Shown here: piece by piece, positions 41,901-51,556 of the stretch
Layout: every line of letters begins with the position of its first letter
Numbering within the stretch: the first letter of the stretch is position 1
Source: Ga0077536 sp035325705
GTDB lineage: Bacteria > Pseudomonadota > Gammaproteobacteria > Ga0077536
DNA: 64,000 bases
Assembly: GCA_035325705.1 (NCBI GenBank)
Contig: DAOKZI010000021.1
Location: forward strand, 16,141-80,140
Reading direction: 5' to 3'
Program-made: the position numbers and the translations under genes
Notes under the pieces: generated by a model
Seen by the model: only the letters and a program-made list of their open reading frames with translations
Database searches by the model: none
What the model was told of the DNA's origin: nothing

Positions 41901-41995
41901 GAGGAAACCGCCCGGCGGTCGGGGCGGCGCAAGCCCGTTCGCCGCGCCGTGGCCGCACGACAGAAATGCGCGTGCAAAGCCTCATTCTTGATTAT

Positions 41996-42014
41996 AATGA
42001 GAAACATTCTCGTT
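41996..42014. promoter_or_regulatory. Fur-box-like site upstream of the siderophore receptor
   Basis: AATGAGAAACATTCTCGTT is a near-palindrome (TGAGAA-ACA-TTCTCG) resembling the 19-bp Fur box. It sits in an AT-rich island (TTGATTATAATGAGAAAC) that looks like a promoter, 21 bases upstream of the GTG start. Iron-replete Fur would repress the receptor operon. Confidence 0.7.
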
Positions 42015-42034
42015 ACTAATCCGAGGCTCTCACC

Positions 42035-44191
42035 GTGGCTCCGCGCTTACTGATCCTCTCCTGGCTCACGCTCGCTGGTTTCCCCCTCGCCCCGGCCGGC
42101 GCGGCCGAAAGCGGGACCGTCGAAGAAGTCCTGGTCGTCGGCCAGGGCTCGCAGGTCGAGCTCGCCGAACCCTTTGCCGGCGGACAAGTCGCGCGCGGCA
42201 GCCGCGCCGGACTGCTCGGCAATCTCGACATGATGGAGGCGCCGTTCAATAGCACGGCCTATACGCAGTCGCTGATCCAGGATCAGCAGGCACGCAGCGT
42301 CGGCGACGTGCTGCAGAACGATCCCGCCGTGCGAGTGGCGAAGGGCTTCGGCAACTTCCAGGAGCTGTACGTCATCCGCGGCTTCCCGGTCTTCTCCGAC
42401 GACATGACCTTCAACGGCGTCTACGGCATCCTGCCGCGCCAGTTCGTCGCGGCCGAGCTGCTCGAACGCGTCGAAGTCTTCCACGGCGCGAACTCCTTTC
42501 TCAACGGCGCCGCGCCCGGCGGCAGCGGCGTCGGCGGCGCCTTCAACATGGTGCCGAAGCGCGCGGGCGGCGCGCCGCTGACGCGCCTGACGCTGGGCTA
42601 CGAGAACGACGGCCAGGCCTATGCTGCCCTCGACGCCGGCCGTCGCTTCGGCGGCGGCCTGTTCGGCGCGCGTCTCAACGTGGTCGGCCGCGAAGGCGAG
42701 ATCGCCGTCGACGATCAGGGCCGTTCGCTGCGCGTGGCCTCGCTGAACACCGACTTCCAGGGCGAGCGGCTGCGTCTCTACGTCGACATCGGCTATCAGG
42801 ATCACTTCATCGACGACCCGCTGCCGCAGGTCACGCCGATAGGGCCCGCGCCGGCCGCGCCGGACGCTGCGGACAACTTCGCCCAGCCCTGGACGTTTTC
42901 GGACGAGCAGCAGCTCTTCGGCGTCGCGCGCGGCGAATACGATCTCACGGACCGCATCGCGCTGTGGCTCGCCTTCGGCGGCCGGCACGGCGAGGAAGAG
43001 AATCGCCTCGCCAATCCGAGCGCGATCTCCACCGGCGCCAGCACGGCCTACCGCTTCGACAACACGCGCGAAGACGGCATCCTCTCGGCCGACGGCGGCC
43101 TGCGCTTCGCATTCGCGACCGGGCCGCTGGATCATCGCTTTACCCTGTCCGCCTCGGCCCTGCGCTCGGACTTCGACAATGCCTTCGCGCTGTCGAACTT
43201 CCTCGCCCCCTTTGCCGGCAATCTGCGCGCGCCGGTGCCGGTGGTAGCGCCAGTCGCCAATTTCTTCACCGGCGGCGTGCTCGACGATCCGCGCCGCACC
43301 GAGGCCGTGCGCAACTGGGGCGCCGCCTTCGTCGACACCATCGGCGCCTTCGACGGGCGCGTGCTGGCGACGGTCGGCCTGCGCTCGCAGACGATCGAGA
43401 AGCGCACTTTCGACTACAACACCGGCGCCGAGCTCTCGGCCTACGACGAACAGGCGTGGACGCCGCTCGCCGGCCTCGTCGTCGTCGTCCATCCCTCGGT
43501 CTCGCTGTATGCCAACTACGCCGAAAGCCTGCAGCCCGGCGAAGTCGCACCGGCGGTCAGCGGCGGCGTCCCGATCCAGAATGCCGGCGAGATCCTGAGC
43601 CCCTATCGCGGCGAGCAAGTCGAGGTCGGCGCCAAGCTCGAGCGCGATACCTATGGCGCGAACCTCGCGTTCTTCACGCTGAACCGTCCGAACGCGATTG
43701 TCGAGAACGGCATCTTCTCCAGCGGAGGCGAGCAGGAGAGCCGCGGCATCGAGCTGAGCTTCTTCGGCGAGCCCCTGCCGGGCCTGCGCGTGCTCGGCGG
43801 TACGACCTGGCTAGACTCCAGCCTCGAGCGCACGACCGGCGGCATCGATCAGGGCAACACGCCGATCGGCATCCCCGACGTCCAGGCCAACGGCAACGTC
43901 GAATGGGATCTGCCTTACGTCCCGAACCTCACGCTCGACGCGCGCGTGATCTTCACCGGCGAGCAGTACATCGACACGGCGAACACGCTGTCGATCCCGT
44001 CGTGGACGCGCTTGGATCTCGGCGCGCGCTACGCGACCCGGCTCGGCGGCCAAGCGCTGGTCGTGCGCGGTCGCATCGAGAACATTGGCGACCGCGACTA
44101 CTGGGCCTCGGCCGGCGGCTTCCCGGGCGCGAACTATCTCGTGCTCGGCGCGCCGCGCAGCTTCATCCTGTCCGCGTCGATGGACTTCTGA
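42035..44191 (+). CDS. TonB-dependent siderophore receptor
   Basis: The GTG at 42035 opens a 718-residue protein with a signal peptide (LILSWLTLAGFPLAPAGAAE) and a TonB-box-like VEEVLVVGQ. The FhuA/FpvA-like plug follows: VGDVLQNDPAVRVAKGFGNF, YVIRGFPVFSDDMTFNGVYG, ELLERVEVFHGANSFLNGAA, GGAFNMVPKRA. The barrel ends PRSFILSASMDF. TonB energises import of a ferric siderophore across the outer membrane. A Fur-box-like site lies just upstream, and the PepSY membrane protein follows after 24 bases in the same operon. Confidence 0.94.
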   Translation: MAPRLLILSWLTLAGFPLAPAGAAESGTVEEVLVVGQGSQVELAEPFAGGQVARGSRAGLLGNLDMMEAPFNSTAYTQSLIQDQQARSVGDVLQNDPAVRVAKGFGNFQELYVIRGFPVFSDDMTFNGVYGILPRQFVAAELLERVEVFHGANSFLNGAAPGGSGVGGAFNMVPKRAGGAPLTRLTLGYENDGQAYAALDAGRRFGGGLFGARLNVVGREGEIAVDDQGRSLRVASLNTDFQGERLRLYVDIGYQDHFIDDPLPQVTPIGPAPAAPDAADNFAQPWTFSDEQQLFGVARGEYDLTDRIALWLAFGGRHGEEENRLANPSAISTGASTAYRFDNTREDGILSADGGLRFAFATGPLDHRFTLSASALRSDFDNAFALSNFLAPFAGNLRAPVPVVAPVANFFTGGVLDDPRRTEAVRNWGAAFVDTIGAFDGRVLATVGLRSQTIEKRTFDYNTGAELSAYDEQAWTPLAGLVVVVHPSVSLYANYAESLQPGEVAPAVSGGVPIQNAGEILSPYRGEQVEVGAKLERDTYGANLAFFTLNRPNAIVENGIFSSGGEQESRGIELSFFGEPLPGLRVLGGTTWLDSSLERTTGGIDQGNTPIGIPDVQANGNVEWDLPYVPNLTLDARVIFTGEQYIDTANTLSIPSWTRLDLGARYATRLGGQALVVRGRIENIGDRDYWASAGGFPGANYLVLGAPRSFILSASMDF

Positions 44192-44215
44192 GCCGCGCTT
44201 GCCAGCGATGCCCGC

Positions 44216-45349
44216 ATGAGCCCCGCGACGCTGCGCAAATGGTCGCTGATCCACACCTGGACCAGCCTCGTCTGCACGCTCTTTCTGTTCATGCTGTGCC
44301 TCACCGGCCTGCCGCTGATCTTCCACGACGAGATCGACGCGGCCTTGAACCCCGAGGCCTGGACGCCGGCGCGCGCCGGCGGCGAGCTGCTGAGCCTGGA
44401 TGCGATCCTGGCGCGGGCGCTCGCGGAGCGGCCGCAGGAAGTGCCTCTGTTCATGAGCTTCGACGAGCACAGGCCGGTGGTGAACGTGACCACCGGCCCG
44501 AGCCCGGACGCTCCGGCCGCCGCGATGCACTTCGCGTCCTACGATCGCACGAGCGGCGCGCCGGTGCCGAGCGCCGATCGCGGCGAGGCGGTGATGCATT
44601 TCCTGCTCCAGCTCCATACCGACATGTTCCTCGGCCTGCCCGGCATGCTGTTCCTCGGCGCGATGGGCCTGCTCTTCGTGCTCGCCGTCGTCTCCGGCGT
44701 CGTGCTCTATGCTCCCTTCATGCGCCGGCTGCGTTTCGGCACCGTGCGCGCGCATCGATCGGCGCGCCTGCAATGGCTGGACTGGCACAATCTGACCGGC
44801 ATCGTGGCCCTCGCGTGGATGCTGGTCGTCGGCCTCACCGGCACGATCAACACGCTGGCCGATCCGATCACCGAGCTGTGGAAGCGCCGCGAGCTCGCGG
44901 ATCTGGTGGCGGCGCACCGCGATGCGGGCGTCGTACTGGAGCGCGCCTCGCTCGAAGCGGCGGTCGCCGCCGCGGTCGCCGCCGCGCCGGATCGCGTGCT
45001 GCAGTTCGTCGCCTTTCCGGGCGGCGCGTTCTCGACGGCGCGCCACTACGCGATCTTCCTGCACGGCGCCACGCCGCTGACCTCGCACCTGCTGACGCCC
45101 GCGCTCGTCGACGCCGCGACCGGCGAGCTCGCGGGCGTGCGCGAAATGCCGTGGTATTTCCAGGCGCTCGCGCTGTCGCGTCCGCTGCACTTCGGCGACT
45201 ACGGCGGCCTGCCGCTGAAGCTGCTGTGGGCCGCGCTGACCGCGATCACGCTGGTCGTGCTCGGCAGCGGCCTGTACCTGTGGGTCGTGCGCCGCGGCTC
45301 GGCCGTGTCCGATCCCGCCGCGCGGATCGCGCTCGCCACGGACGCCTGA
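44216..45349 (+). CDS. PepSY-associated transmembrane protein (iron-uptake operon)
   Basis: The 377-residue protein has the PepSY_TM layout. It opens with WSLIHTWTSLVCTLFLFMLC and LTGLPLIFHDEID, then GEAVMHFLLQLHTDMFLGLP, a second membrane helix (MGLLFVLAVVSGVVLYAPFM), a third (IVALAWMLVVGLTGTINTLA), and a C-terminal helix (TLVVLGSGLYLWVV). Conserved histidines in the helices could bind haem b, as in ferric-siderophore reductases. It follows the siderophore receptor by 24 bases, supporting a role in reducing or releasing imported ferric complexes. It is in the inner membrane. Confidence 0.9.
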   Translation: MSPATLRKWSLIHTWTSLVCTLFLFMLCLTGLPLIFHDEIDAALNPEAWTPARAGGELLSLDAILARALAERPQEVPLFMSFDEHRPVVNVTTGPSPDAPAAAMHFASYDRTSGAPVPSADRGEAVMHFLLQLHTDMFLGLPGMLFLGAMGLLFVLAVVSGVVLYAPFMRRLRFGTVRAHRSARLQWLDWHNLTGIVALAWMLVVGLTGTINTLADPITELWKRRELADLVAAHRDAGVVLERASLEAAVAAAVAAAPDRVLQFVAFPGGAFSTARHYAIFLHGATPLTSHLLTPALVDAATGELAGVREMPWYFQALALSRPLHFGDYGGLPLKLLWAALTAITLVVLGSGLYLWVVRRGSAVSDPAARIALATDA

Positions 45350-45354
45350 GGGAA

Positions 45355-45519
45355 ATGTCGCTGCGCGTGTTCGCCGCCCCGGCTGCGATCGCGATCGCCA
45401 GCCTCTTCGGACTCCTGATCGCGCTGCTCGGCGACGGCTGGCACGACGTGCTCGCATGGATCGCGCTGGCGAGCCCGCTCGTCGCCGCCGTCTGGGCCTG
45501 GCTGCGGCGTCGCGTCTGA
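45355..45519 (+). CDS. Small 54-residue membrane protein downstream of PepSY gene
   Basis: The ATG at 45355 follows GAGGGAA and lies 5 bases after the PepSY stop. It gives 54 residues with two hydrophobic segments (VFAAPAAIAIASLFGLLIAL and VLAWIALASPLVAAVWAW) and a basic tail (LRRRV). Small proteins with this layout are often the last gene of TonB receptor-PepSY operons. Its function is unknown; it may help assemble the reductase-like protein. Confidence 0.75.
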   Translation: MSLRVFAAPAAIAIASLFGLLIALLGDGWHDVLAWIALASPLVAAVWAWLRRRV

Positions 45520-45676
45520 GGACGCGGCCCTGGTCCGCGCGCGCCTGAATCGTTGACGCCCGGCCGCCGTGTCGGCGCTGCGCCGACACGGCGCGCGGCT
45601 CGGCGCTGCCCCGTCCCGCTTCCCGAACGCGGCGCGGCCTGCGACGATGCCGGGTTGGAACGCCGCTATCGTCGCG

Positions 45677-48600
45677 ATGAAACTGACTCTGAGCCTGATC
45701 AGGCGCGCGCTGGGACCAACCGCTTTCCAGCGCGGCCTCGCCTATCACACCGCCGGCAAGGTGCTCGAATTCGACGCGCAGCCGAACGGGTCGACGTGCC
45801 GCCTGACGGCCAGCACGACGGGCAGCCAGGGCGAGATCTATCGCCAAGACGTGAAGCTGGTGCAGAAGGCCGAGGACGTCGACATCGACGGGCACTGCAC
45901 CTGCCCGGTGCTCTACAACTGCAAGCACGTCGCGGCGGCCTGCTGCGCGTGGGCCGCGAGCCAGCTTCCCGGCGCGCGCACGGCGGCGCCGGCGCCGCCA
46001 GCGATCGTGCGCTGGCTCGGCCAGGTCGCCCAGGCCGGGGCGCCGGAGCCCACGATCGAGGACGGCGACGAATACCTCGTCTACCTGCTCGACGCCGTCA
46101 CGCACGGCCGCGGGCTCGACGCGCGCGAGCTGCTGCGGCTCGAGCCGCGCGTCGTCAAGCGCAGCGCCAAGGGCGGCCGGATCAGCCGCGGGCGCGCCGT
46201 GGATCTCGACACCTTCGGCATCGGCTACGGCATGGCCTCGCGGGTGACGACGGCGCTGGATCGCGAGATCGCGACGCTCTTGTCCGGCCTCAACGTCTAT
46301 CACTCCGCCTACGCGCTGCGCGGCCGCGCGGCCTATCACGCGCTGCAGCTCATCCTCGACAGCGGTCGCGCGCACTGGGCCTCGCCCGGCGAGCCGCCGC
46401 TCACGCGCGGTCCCGCGCGCCGCCTGCTGCTGCGCTGGGTGCCGGTATCGGCGACGCTGCTGGCGCTGGAAGCGGAGGTCGACGAGGGCGGGCGCTTGAT
46501 CCCCAGCGAGCCGCCGCTCTATGTCGATCCGGACTGCCACTGCATCGGCGAGCTCGATACCGGCGGGCTGTCCGGCGCGCAGCTCGCGCTGCTGGAAAGC
46601 GCGCCGCCGGTGCCGACGGCCGACGCCGAGCGCGTCGCCGCCGCGCTGGTGTCGAACTTCCGCCGCGTGCCGATCCCGCCGCCCGTGGCGGTGGCGATAC
46701 GCGACAATCGCGGCCATGCGCCGCGCCCGCTGCTGAGCCTGCGCGGCAGTCGCGAGCGCGAACGGGTCCACGCCTGGGCCCTGCTCGACGTCGCCTACGA
46801 CGAAGACGCGCTGCCCGCGGATCCCGGTCTCACCTCGACGACGCTGAAGACGGGCGAGGGCTACGTCACGATCGCGCGCGACGTCGCCGGCGAGACGGCC
46901 CTGCACGAGCGCCTGCGCGGCTTCGGCTTCGAGCGCGCCGGCCGTTCGCCCGATCCGGCGCGGCCGGACGCCACCGCCTATGTCGCCCACGGCGACGACG
47001 AGGCCGAGGACGCGCTGCGCTGGTCGGCCCTGCTGCGCGCGCGGCCCGAGCTCGAGGCCGCAGGCTGGCGCTTCGCGATCGCAGAGGACTTCCCGCTGCG
47101 CTTCGAGACCGCCGACTGGCTCGCCGAGATCGACGAGGGCAGCGGCATCGACTGGTTCGAACTGTCCTTCCACTTCCAGATCGGCGAGGAGCGCATCCCG
47201 CTGCTCGACGCGATCGCGCCGGTGCTCGGCATGGACTGGACGAAGCTGCCGGAGATCGTCGTGGTGCCGATCGGCGCGCAGCGCTACGTCGAGATCCCCG
47301 CCGCGCGGCTGCGTCCGCTGCTCGACACGCTCGCCGCGCTCTTCGATCGCGAGCGTCACGGCGCGGCCGCGCGCCTGTCGCGCTTCGACGCCCCGCTGCT
47401 CGAAGAGCTCGCGGCGCAGGGGCTCGCGATCGGCGGCGGCCAGCGCTGGCGCGAGCTCGCCGAGCGCCTGCGCGACTTCACGGGCCTCGCGCCGGTCGCG
47501 CCGGATCCCGATCTGCGCGCGGAGCTGCGTCCCTATCAGCTCAAGGGGCTTGCATGGCTGCAGTTCCTGCGCGAATACGGCTTCAACGGCGTGCTCGCCG
47601 ACGACATGGGCCTCGGCAAGACGCTGCAGACGCTCGCGCATCTGCTGAGCGAGAAGCGCGCGGGCCGGCTCGACGTGCCGGCGCTGGTCGTCGCGCCGAC
47701 GAGCCTGATGGGCAACTGGCGGCGCGAAGCGGAGCGCTTTGCGCCGGCGCTCGCGGTGCAGGTGCTGCACGGGCCGCAGCGTCATTCGCTGTTCGAGGCG
47801 GCCTCGCGCGCCGATCTCGTGCTGACGACCTATGCGCTGCTGCCGCGCGACGAGGCGCAGCTACGGCGCATGGAGTTCCACAGCGTCATCCTCGACGAAG
47901 CGCAGAACGTGAAGAACCCGCGCGCGAAGGCCGCGCAGGTCGTGCGCCTGCTCGATGCCCGCCATCGCCTGTGCCTGACCGGCACGCCGCTCGAGAATCA
48001 TCTCGGCGAGCTGTGGGCGCTGTTCGATTTCCTGATGCCGGGCTTCCTCGGCGACGCCGAGTCCTTCCGACGCCAGTACCGCACGCCGATCGAGACGCAT
48101 CGCGATCTCGCGCGCCAGCAGGCCCTCGCGCGCCGCATCGCGCCGTTCATGCTCCGGCGCAGCAAGCAGGCGGTCGCGAGCGAGCTGCCGCCGAAGACCG
48201 AGATCGTCCAGCGCATCGAGTTCTCGCCGGCGCAGGCCGAGCGTTACGAGAGCGTGCGCGTGACGGTCGATCGCCGCGTGCGCGAGGCGATCGAGCAGCA
48301 GGGTTTCGCACGCAGTCAGATCACGATCCTCGACGCGCTGCTGAAGCTGCGCCAGGTCTGCTGCGATCCGCGGCTGCTCGATCCGCAGGCCGCCTCGCAC
48401 GCGCCGTCGGCCAAGCTGGAACGGCTCCTCGAGCTGCTCGAGGAGCTGCACGAAGAAGGCCGCCGCGTGCTGGTGTTCTCGCAGTTCACCTCGATGCTCG
48501 CGCTGATCGAGCAGGCGCTGAAGGCCAGGGGCAGCGCCTATGTGAAGCTGACGGGCAAGACGAAGCGGCGCGACGAGGCGATCGACGCCTTCCGCCGCGG

Positions 48601-48922
48601 CGAGGTCGACGTCTTCCTGATCAGTCTCAAGGCCGGCGGCGTCGGCCTCAACCTGCCCGAGGCCGACACCGTCATCCACTACGATCCGTGGTGGAACCCG
48701 GCCGTCGAAGCCCAGGCCACGGATCGCGCGCACCGCATCGGCCAGACCCAGCCCGTGTTCGTCTACAAGCTCATCATCGACGGCAGCGTCGAAGAGAAGA
48801 TGCTCGAGCTCCAGGCCCGCAAACAGATGCTGGCCCAGGGTCTCTATGCCGAAGGCGGCGTCGACGACGGCCCGCTGCTCGACGACACGAGCTTGGCCGC
48901 GCTGTTCGAGCCTCTGAGCTGA
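45677..48922 (+). CDS. SNF2-family DNA helicase/translocase with SWIM zinc finger
   Basis: The ATG chosen (MKLTLSLIRRALGP) gives 1081 residues; an in-frame ATG at 45647 is an alternative. A SWIM finger lies near residue 75 (CTCPVLYNCKHVAAACC). The helicase core begins near 640 (YGFNGVLADDMGLGKTLQTL), with SVILDEAQNVKNPRAKAAQV near 738. The C-terminal lobe has FLISLKAGGVGLNLPEADTV, IHYDPWWNPAVEAQATDRAH and RIGQ. SNF2 ATPases move on double-stranded DNA and displace proteins; the bacterial role is unclear. It stands alone, 74 bases before the predicted RBS region of the antiporter gene. Confidence 0.93.
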   Translation: MKLTLSLIRRALGPTAFQRGLAYHTAGKVLEFDAQPNGSTCRLTASTTGSQGEIYRQDVKLVQKAEDVDIDGHCTCPVLYNCKHVAAACCAWAASQLPGARTAAPAPPAIVRWLGQVAQAGAPEPTIEDGDEYLVYLLDAVTHGRGLDARELLRLEPRVVKRSAKGGRISRGRAVDLDTFGIGYGMASRVTTALDREIATLLSGLNVYHSAYALRGRAAYHALQLILDSGRAHWASPGEPPLTRGPARRLLLRWVPVSATLLALEAEVDEGGRLIPSEPPLYVDPDCHCIGELDTGGLSGAQLALLESAPPVPTADAERVAAALVSNFRRVPIPPPVAVAIRDNRGHAPRPLLSLRGSRERERVHAWALLDVAYDEDALPADPGLTSTTLKTGEGYVTIARDVAGETALHERLRGFGFERAGRSPDPARPDATAYVAHGDDEAEDALRWSALLRARPELEAAGWRFAIAEDFPLRFETADWLAEIDEGSGIDWFELSFHFQIGEERIPLLDAIAPVLGMDWTKLPEIVVVPIGAQRYVEIPAARLRPLLDTLAALFDRERHGAAARLSRFDAPLLEELAAQGLAIGGGQRWRELAERLRDFTGLAPVAPDPDLRAELRPYQLKGLAWLQFLREYGFNGVLADDMGLGKTLQTLAHLLSEKRAGRLDVPALVVAPTSLMGNWRREAERFAPALAVQVLHGPQRHSLFEAASRADLVLTTYALLPRDEAQLRRMEFHSVILDEAQNVKNPRAKAAQVVRLLDARHRLCLTGTPLENHLGELWALFDFLMPGFLGDAESFRRQYRTPIETHRDLARQQALARRIAPFMLRRSKQAVASELPPKTEIVQRIEFSPAQAERYESVRVTVDRRVREAIEQQGFARSQITILDALLKLRQVCCDPRLLDPQAASHAPSAKLERLLELLEELHEEGRRVLVFSQFTSMLALIEQALKARGSAYVKLTGKTKRRDEAIDAFRRGEVDVFLISLKAGGVGLNLPEADTVIHYDPWWNPAVEAQATDRAHRIGQTQPVFVYKLIIDGSVEEKMLELQARKQMLAQGLYAEGGVDDGPLLDDTSLAALFEPLS

Positions 48923-49065
48923 GAGACGGGGATAGCGCGCCGCGCCTCCGGAGCTTGCGCCCGGCGGATCGACGCCGGCACCGGGATCCCGCCCGGGAAC
49001 ATCACTGATGGACCATCGGCAGCGTCCGTCACGACAATTCACCTCGACTCTCACAGGACGGCCCG

Positions 49066-50772
49066 ATGCCGCACGACGTCTCGCTGATCGCGCTCATCGC
49101 CACCGGCTACTGCCTCGCCTTGCTGCTCGGCCTGCTCGCCGCGCGTCTGCGGCTGCCGCCGATCGTCGGCTATCTCCTCGCCGGCATCGCGATGGGGCCG
49201 GCGACGCCGGGCTTCGTCGGCGACATGGCGCTCGCCGGCCAGCTCGCCGAGATCGGCGTGATGCTGCTGATGTTCGGCGTCGGCCTGCACTTCTCCCTGG
49301 CCGAGCTCGCCGAAGTCAAGCGCATCGCCGTGCCGGGGGCGATCGTGCAGATCGGCGTCGCCGTCGCGCTGGGCGCGACGGCCGCCCTGCTGTGGGGCTG
49401 GACGCCGGGCGCGGCGCTCGTATTCGGCCTGTGCCTGTCGGTCGCGAGCACGGTGGTGCTGCTGCGCGCGCTCGAAGCACGGGATTTGCTCGAATCCGTC
49501 AACGGCCGCATCGCCGTCGGCTGGCTGGTCGTCGAGGACCTCGTGATGGTCCTGGTCCTGGTGCTCTTGCCCGCCCTCGCCGGCGCGAGCGGTCGCGCCG
49601 TGGATCTCGTTTCGCTGCTGACGACGCTGGGCGTCACGCTCGCCAAGGTCGCCTGCTTCGTCGCCTTCATGCTCGTCGTCGGCAAGCGCGCGCTGCCGAA
49701 GCTCCTGTGGTGGGTCGCGAACACGGGCTCGCGGGAGCTCTTCACGCTGTGCGTCGTCGCTGCCGCCGTCGGCGTCGCCTTCGGCGCGGCGAAGCTCTTC
49801 GACGTGTCCTTCGCGCTAGGCGCCTTCTTCGCCGGCATGATGCTGCGCGAGTCCGAGTTCAGTCATCGCGCCGCGGACGAGACATTGCCGCTGCGCGACG
49901 CCTTCGCCGTGCTTTTCTTCGTGTCGGTCGGCATGCTGTTCGATCCGGCGACGGTGTGGGAGGAACCGCTGCGGCTCGCGCTCGTCGTCGGCATCGTCGT
50001 CATCGGCAAGACGCTCGCGGCGATGGCGCTGGTGCTCGCCTTCCGCTACCCGCTCGGCACGGCTTTGACGGTCGGCGCGAGCCTCGCGCAGATCGGCGAG
50101 TTCTCGTTCATCCTCGCCGGCCTCGGCGTCGCGCTCGGCGTGCTGCCGGTCGAAGGCCAGGATCTCGTGCTCGCCGCGGCGCTGGTGTCGATCACGCTGA
50201 ACGTCGCGATGTTCGCCGCCTTGGCGCCGATCCAGCGCTGGCTGCGCGAGCGCCTGCCGAGCAACGCTTGGTTCGAACGCCGCGACGATCCCTATGCCCA
50301 GCTCCCGGCGAACACCGACGAGACGCTGCTCACCGGTCACGTGCTGCTCGTCGGCTACGGCCGCGTCGGCCGCCGCATCGGCGACGCGCTCGAAGCGCGC
50401 GGCATTCCGTTCGTGACGGCCGAAGGCAATCGCGAGATCGTCGAGCAACTGCGCGCGCGCGGCCTGCCCGCCGTCAGCGGCGACGTCGCCACGGCGGAAG
50501 TGCTGATCCAGGCCCACGTCGTGCGCGCATCGATGCTGGTCGTCGCGATTCCGGACACCGTCGACGTGCGACGGCTCGTCGCCATCGCGCGCACGCTGAA
50601 CCCGGCGATCGAAGTCGTGATCCGCTCGCACAACGAGATCGAGGCCGAATTCCTGCGCCGCGACACGGGCGCCACCGTGTTCCTCGGCGAAGAGGAGCTC
50701 GCTCGCGGCATGATCGCGCACGTCGTCGGCCGCCGCGGCGGCGTGAAGCAGACGCACGCGGCCGCCGCCTGA
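49066..50772 (+). CDS. ybaL: KefB/YbaL-type cation:proton antiporter with RCK domain
   Basis: The 568-residue protein has about 12 membrane helices of the CPA2 family from the N-terminus (LIALIATGYCLALLLGLLAA, LRLPPIVGYLLAGIAMGP, VASTVVLLRALEARDLLES) to about residue 390. The RCK nucleotide-binding domain is HVLLVGYGRVGRRIGDALEA near residue 425, with GNREIVEQLRARGLPAVSGD. It likely exports K+ or Na+ in exchange for protons in the inner membrane, gated by NAD(H) or thiol adducts. No TrkA-C domain follows, matching YbaL rather than KefC. Confidence 0.9.
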   Translation: MPHDVSLIALIATGYCLALLLGLLAARLRLPPIVGYLLAGIAMGPATPGFVGDMALAGQLAEIGVMLLMFGVGLHFSLAELAEVKRIAVPGAIVQIGVAVALGATAALLWGWTPGAALVFGLCLSVASTVVLLRALEARDLLESVNGRIAVGWLVVEDLVMVLVLVLLPALAGASGRAVDLVSLLTTLGVTLAKVACFVAFMLVVGKRALPKLLWWVANTGSRELFTLCVVAAAVGVAFGAAKLFDVSFALGAFFAGMMLRESEFSHRAADETLPLRDAFAVLFFVSVGMLFDPATVWEEPLRLALVVGIVVIGKTLAAMALVLAFRYPLGTALTVGASLAQIGEFSFILAGLGVALGVLPVEGQDLVLAAALVSITLNVAMFAALAPIQRWLRERLPSNAWFERRDDPYAQLPANTDETLLTGHVLLVGYGRVGRRIGDALEARGIPFVTAEGNREIVEQLRARGLPAVSGDVATAEVLIQAHVVRASMLVVAIPDTVDVRRLVAIARTLNPAIEVVIRSHNEIEAEFLRRDTGATVFLGEEELARGMIAHVVGRRGGVKQTHAAAA

Positions 50773-50799
50773 GCGGCGCATTGCGCTTATACTCGCCGC

Positions 50800-51441
50800 A
50801 TGTACCGGCCTCCCCACTTCCGCGAAGACCGTCTCGAGGTCCAGCACGAGCTGATCCGGCGCTTTCCGCTCGGCACGCTGTTCACCTGCGGCCGCGGCGG
50901 CATGATGGCGAACCACATGCCTTTCCTGCTCCACGCCGCAGAGGGCGAGCGCGGCACGCTGCGCGCTCACCTCGCGCGTGCGAATCCGCAGCTCGCCGAG
51001 CTCGGCGAGGTCGAGGAGTGCCTCGTCGTCTTCACCGGGCCGGAGGACTACATCTCGCCGGGCTGGTATGCGAGCAAGCGCGAGCACGGCAAGGTCGTGC
51101 CGACCTGGAACTTCGTCGCCGTCCACGTGTGGGGCCGGCCGCGCGTCGTCGACGACGCGAGCTGGCTGCAGCGCCACCTCGAAGAGTTGACGAACTGCCA
51201 CGAGCGCGCGTTGCCGCAGCCCTGGGCGGTCGACGATGCGCCGGCGGACTTCATCGTGCAGATGAAACGCGCGATCGCCGGCCTCGAGCTGCCCATCGCG
51301 CGCAGCGAAGGCAAGTGGAAGCTCAGCCAGAACCGCAGCGCCGAGGATCGCGCCGGCGTCCTCGGCGGCCTGCGCGCGCGGGGCGCACGGGGTGAGGCCG
51401 TGGCCGCGATGATCGAAGCGGCGATGCGGCGCGCGGAGTGA
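50800..51441 (+). CDS. PaiB-like FMN-binding protein
   Basis: The 213-residue protein starts MYRPPHFREDRLEVQHELIR and contains PLGTLFTCGRGGMMANHMPF, FTGPEDYISPGWYASKREHG, KVVPTWNFVAVHVWGRPRVV and a C-terminal KLSQNRSAEDRAGVLGGL. These are diagnostic of the PaiB/FMN-binding negative transcriptional regulator family, split-barrel flavin proteins related to PNPOx. Bacillus PaiB affects protease and sporulation genes; in proteobacteria the role is unknown. It starts 27 bases after the antiporter stop. Confidence 0.9.
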   Translation: MYRPPHFREDRLEVQHELIRRFPLGTLFTCGRGGMMANHMPFLLHAAEGERGTLRAHLARANPQLAELGEVEECLVVFTGPEDYISPGWYASKREHGKVVPTWNFVAVHVWGRPRVVDDASWLQRHLEELTNCHERALPQPWAVDDAPADFIVQMKRAIAGLELPIARSEGKWKLSQNRSAEDRAGVLGGLRARGARGEAVAAMIEAAMRRAE

Positions 51442-51476
51442 GATCGCTCTTCCCGCCCGAATGCCGCTCGATTCGG

Positions 51477-51552
51477 CGCGGATCCCGGGTTCCGCTACGC
51501 TGCACCCGGGCTACGAAAGGCGGTCGCCTCTCGTAACCCGGGATTCGGCGCG
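51477..51552. repeat. Interspersed inverted repeat (CCCGGG ... TAGCCCGG type)
   Basis: GGATCCCGGGTTCCGCTACG then CTGCACCCGGGCTACG, followed by CTCGTAACCCGGGATTCGGC, forms head-to-head copies of the unit seen at 25.2, 32.7 and 52.6 kb. It lies between convergent genes and may act as a bidirectional terminator. Confidence 0.7.
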
Positions 51553-51556
51553 GCTG

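Noticed and set aside
43811..47785. Very long minus-strand open frame (over 1300 codons) opposite the siderophore receptor, PepSY and SNF2 genes
   Set aside because: It lies fully antisense to three genes with clear family motifs. High GC leaves the opposite strand open, and its translation is Arg/Ala/Gln-rich without motifs.
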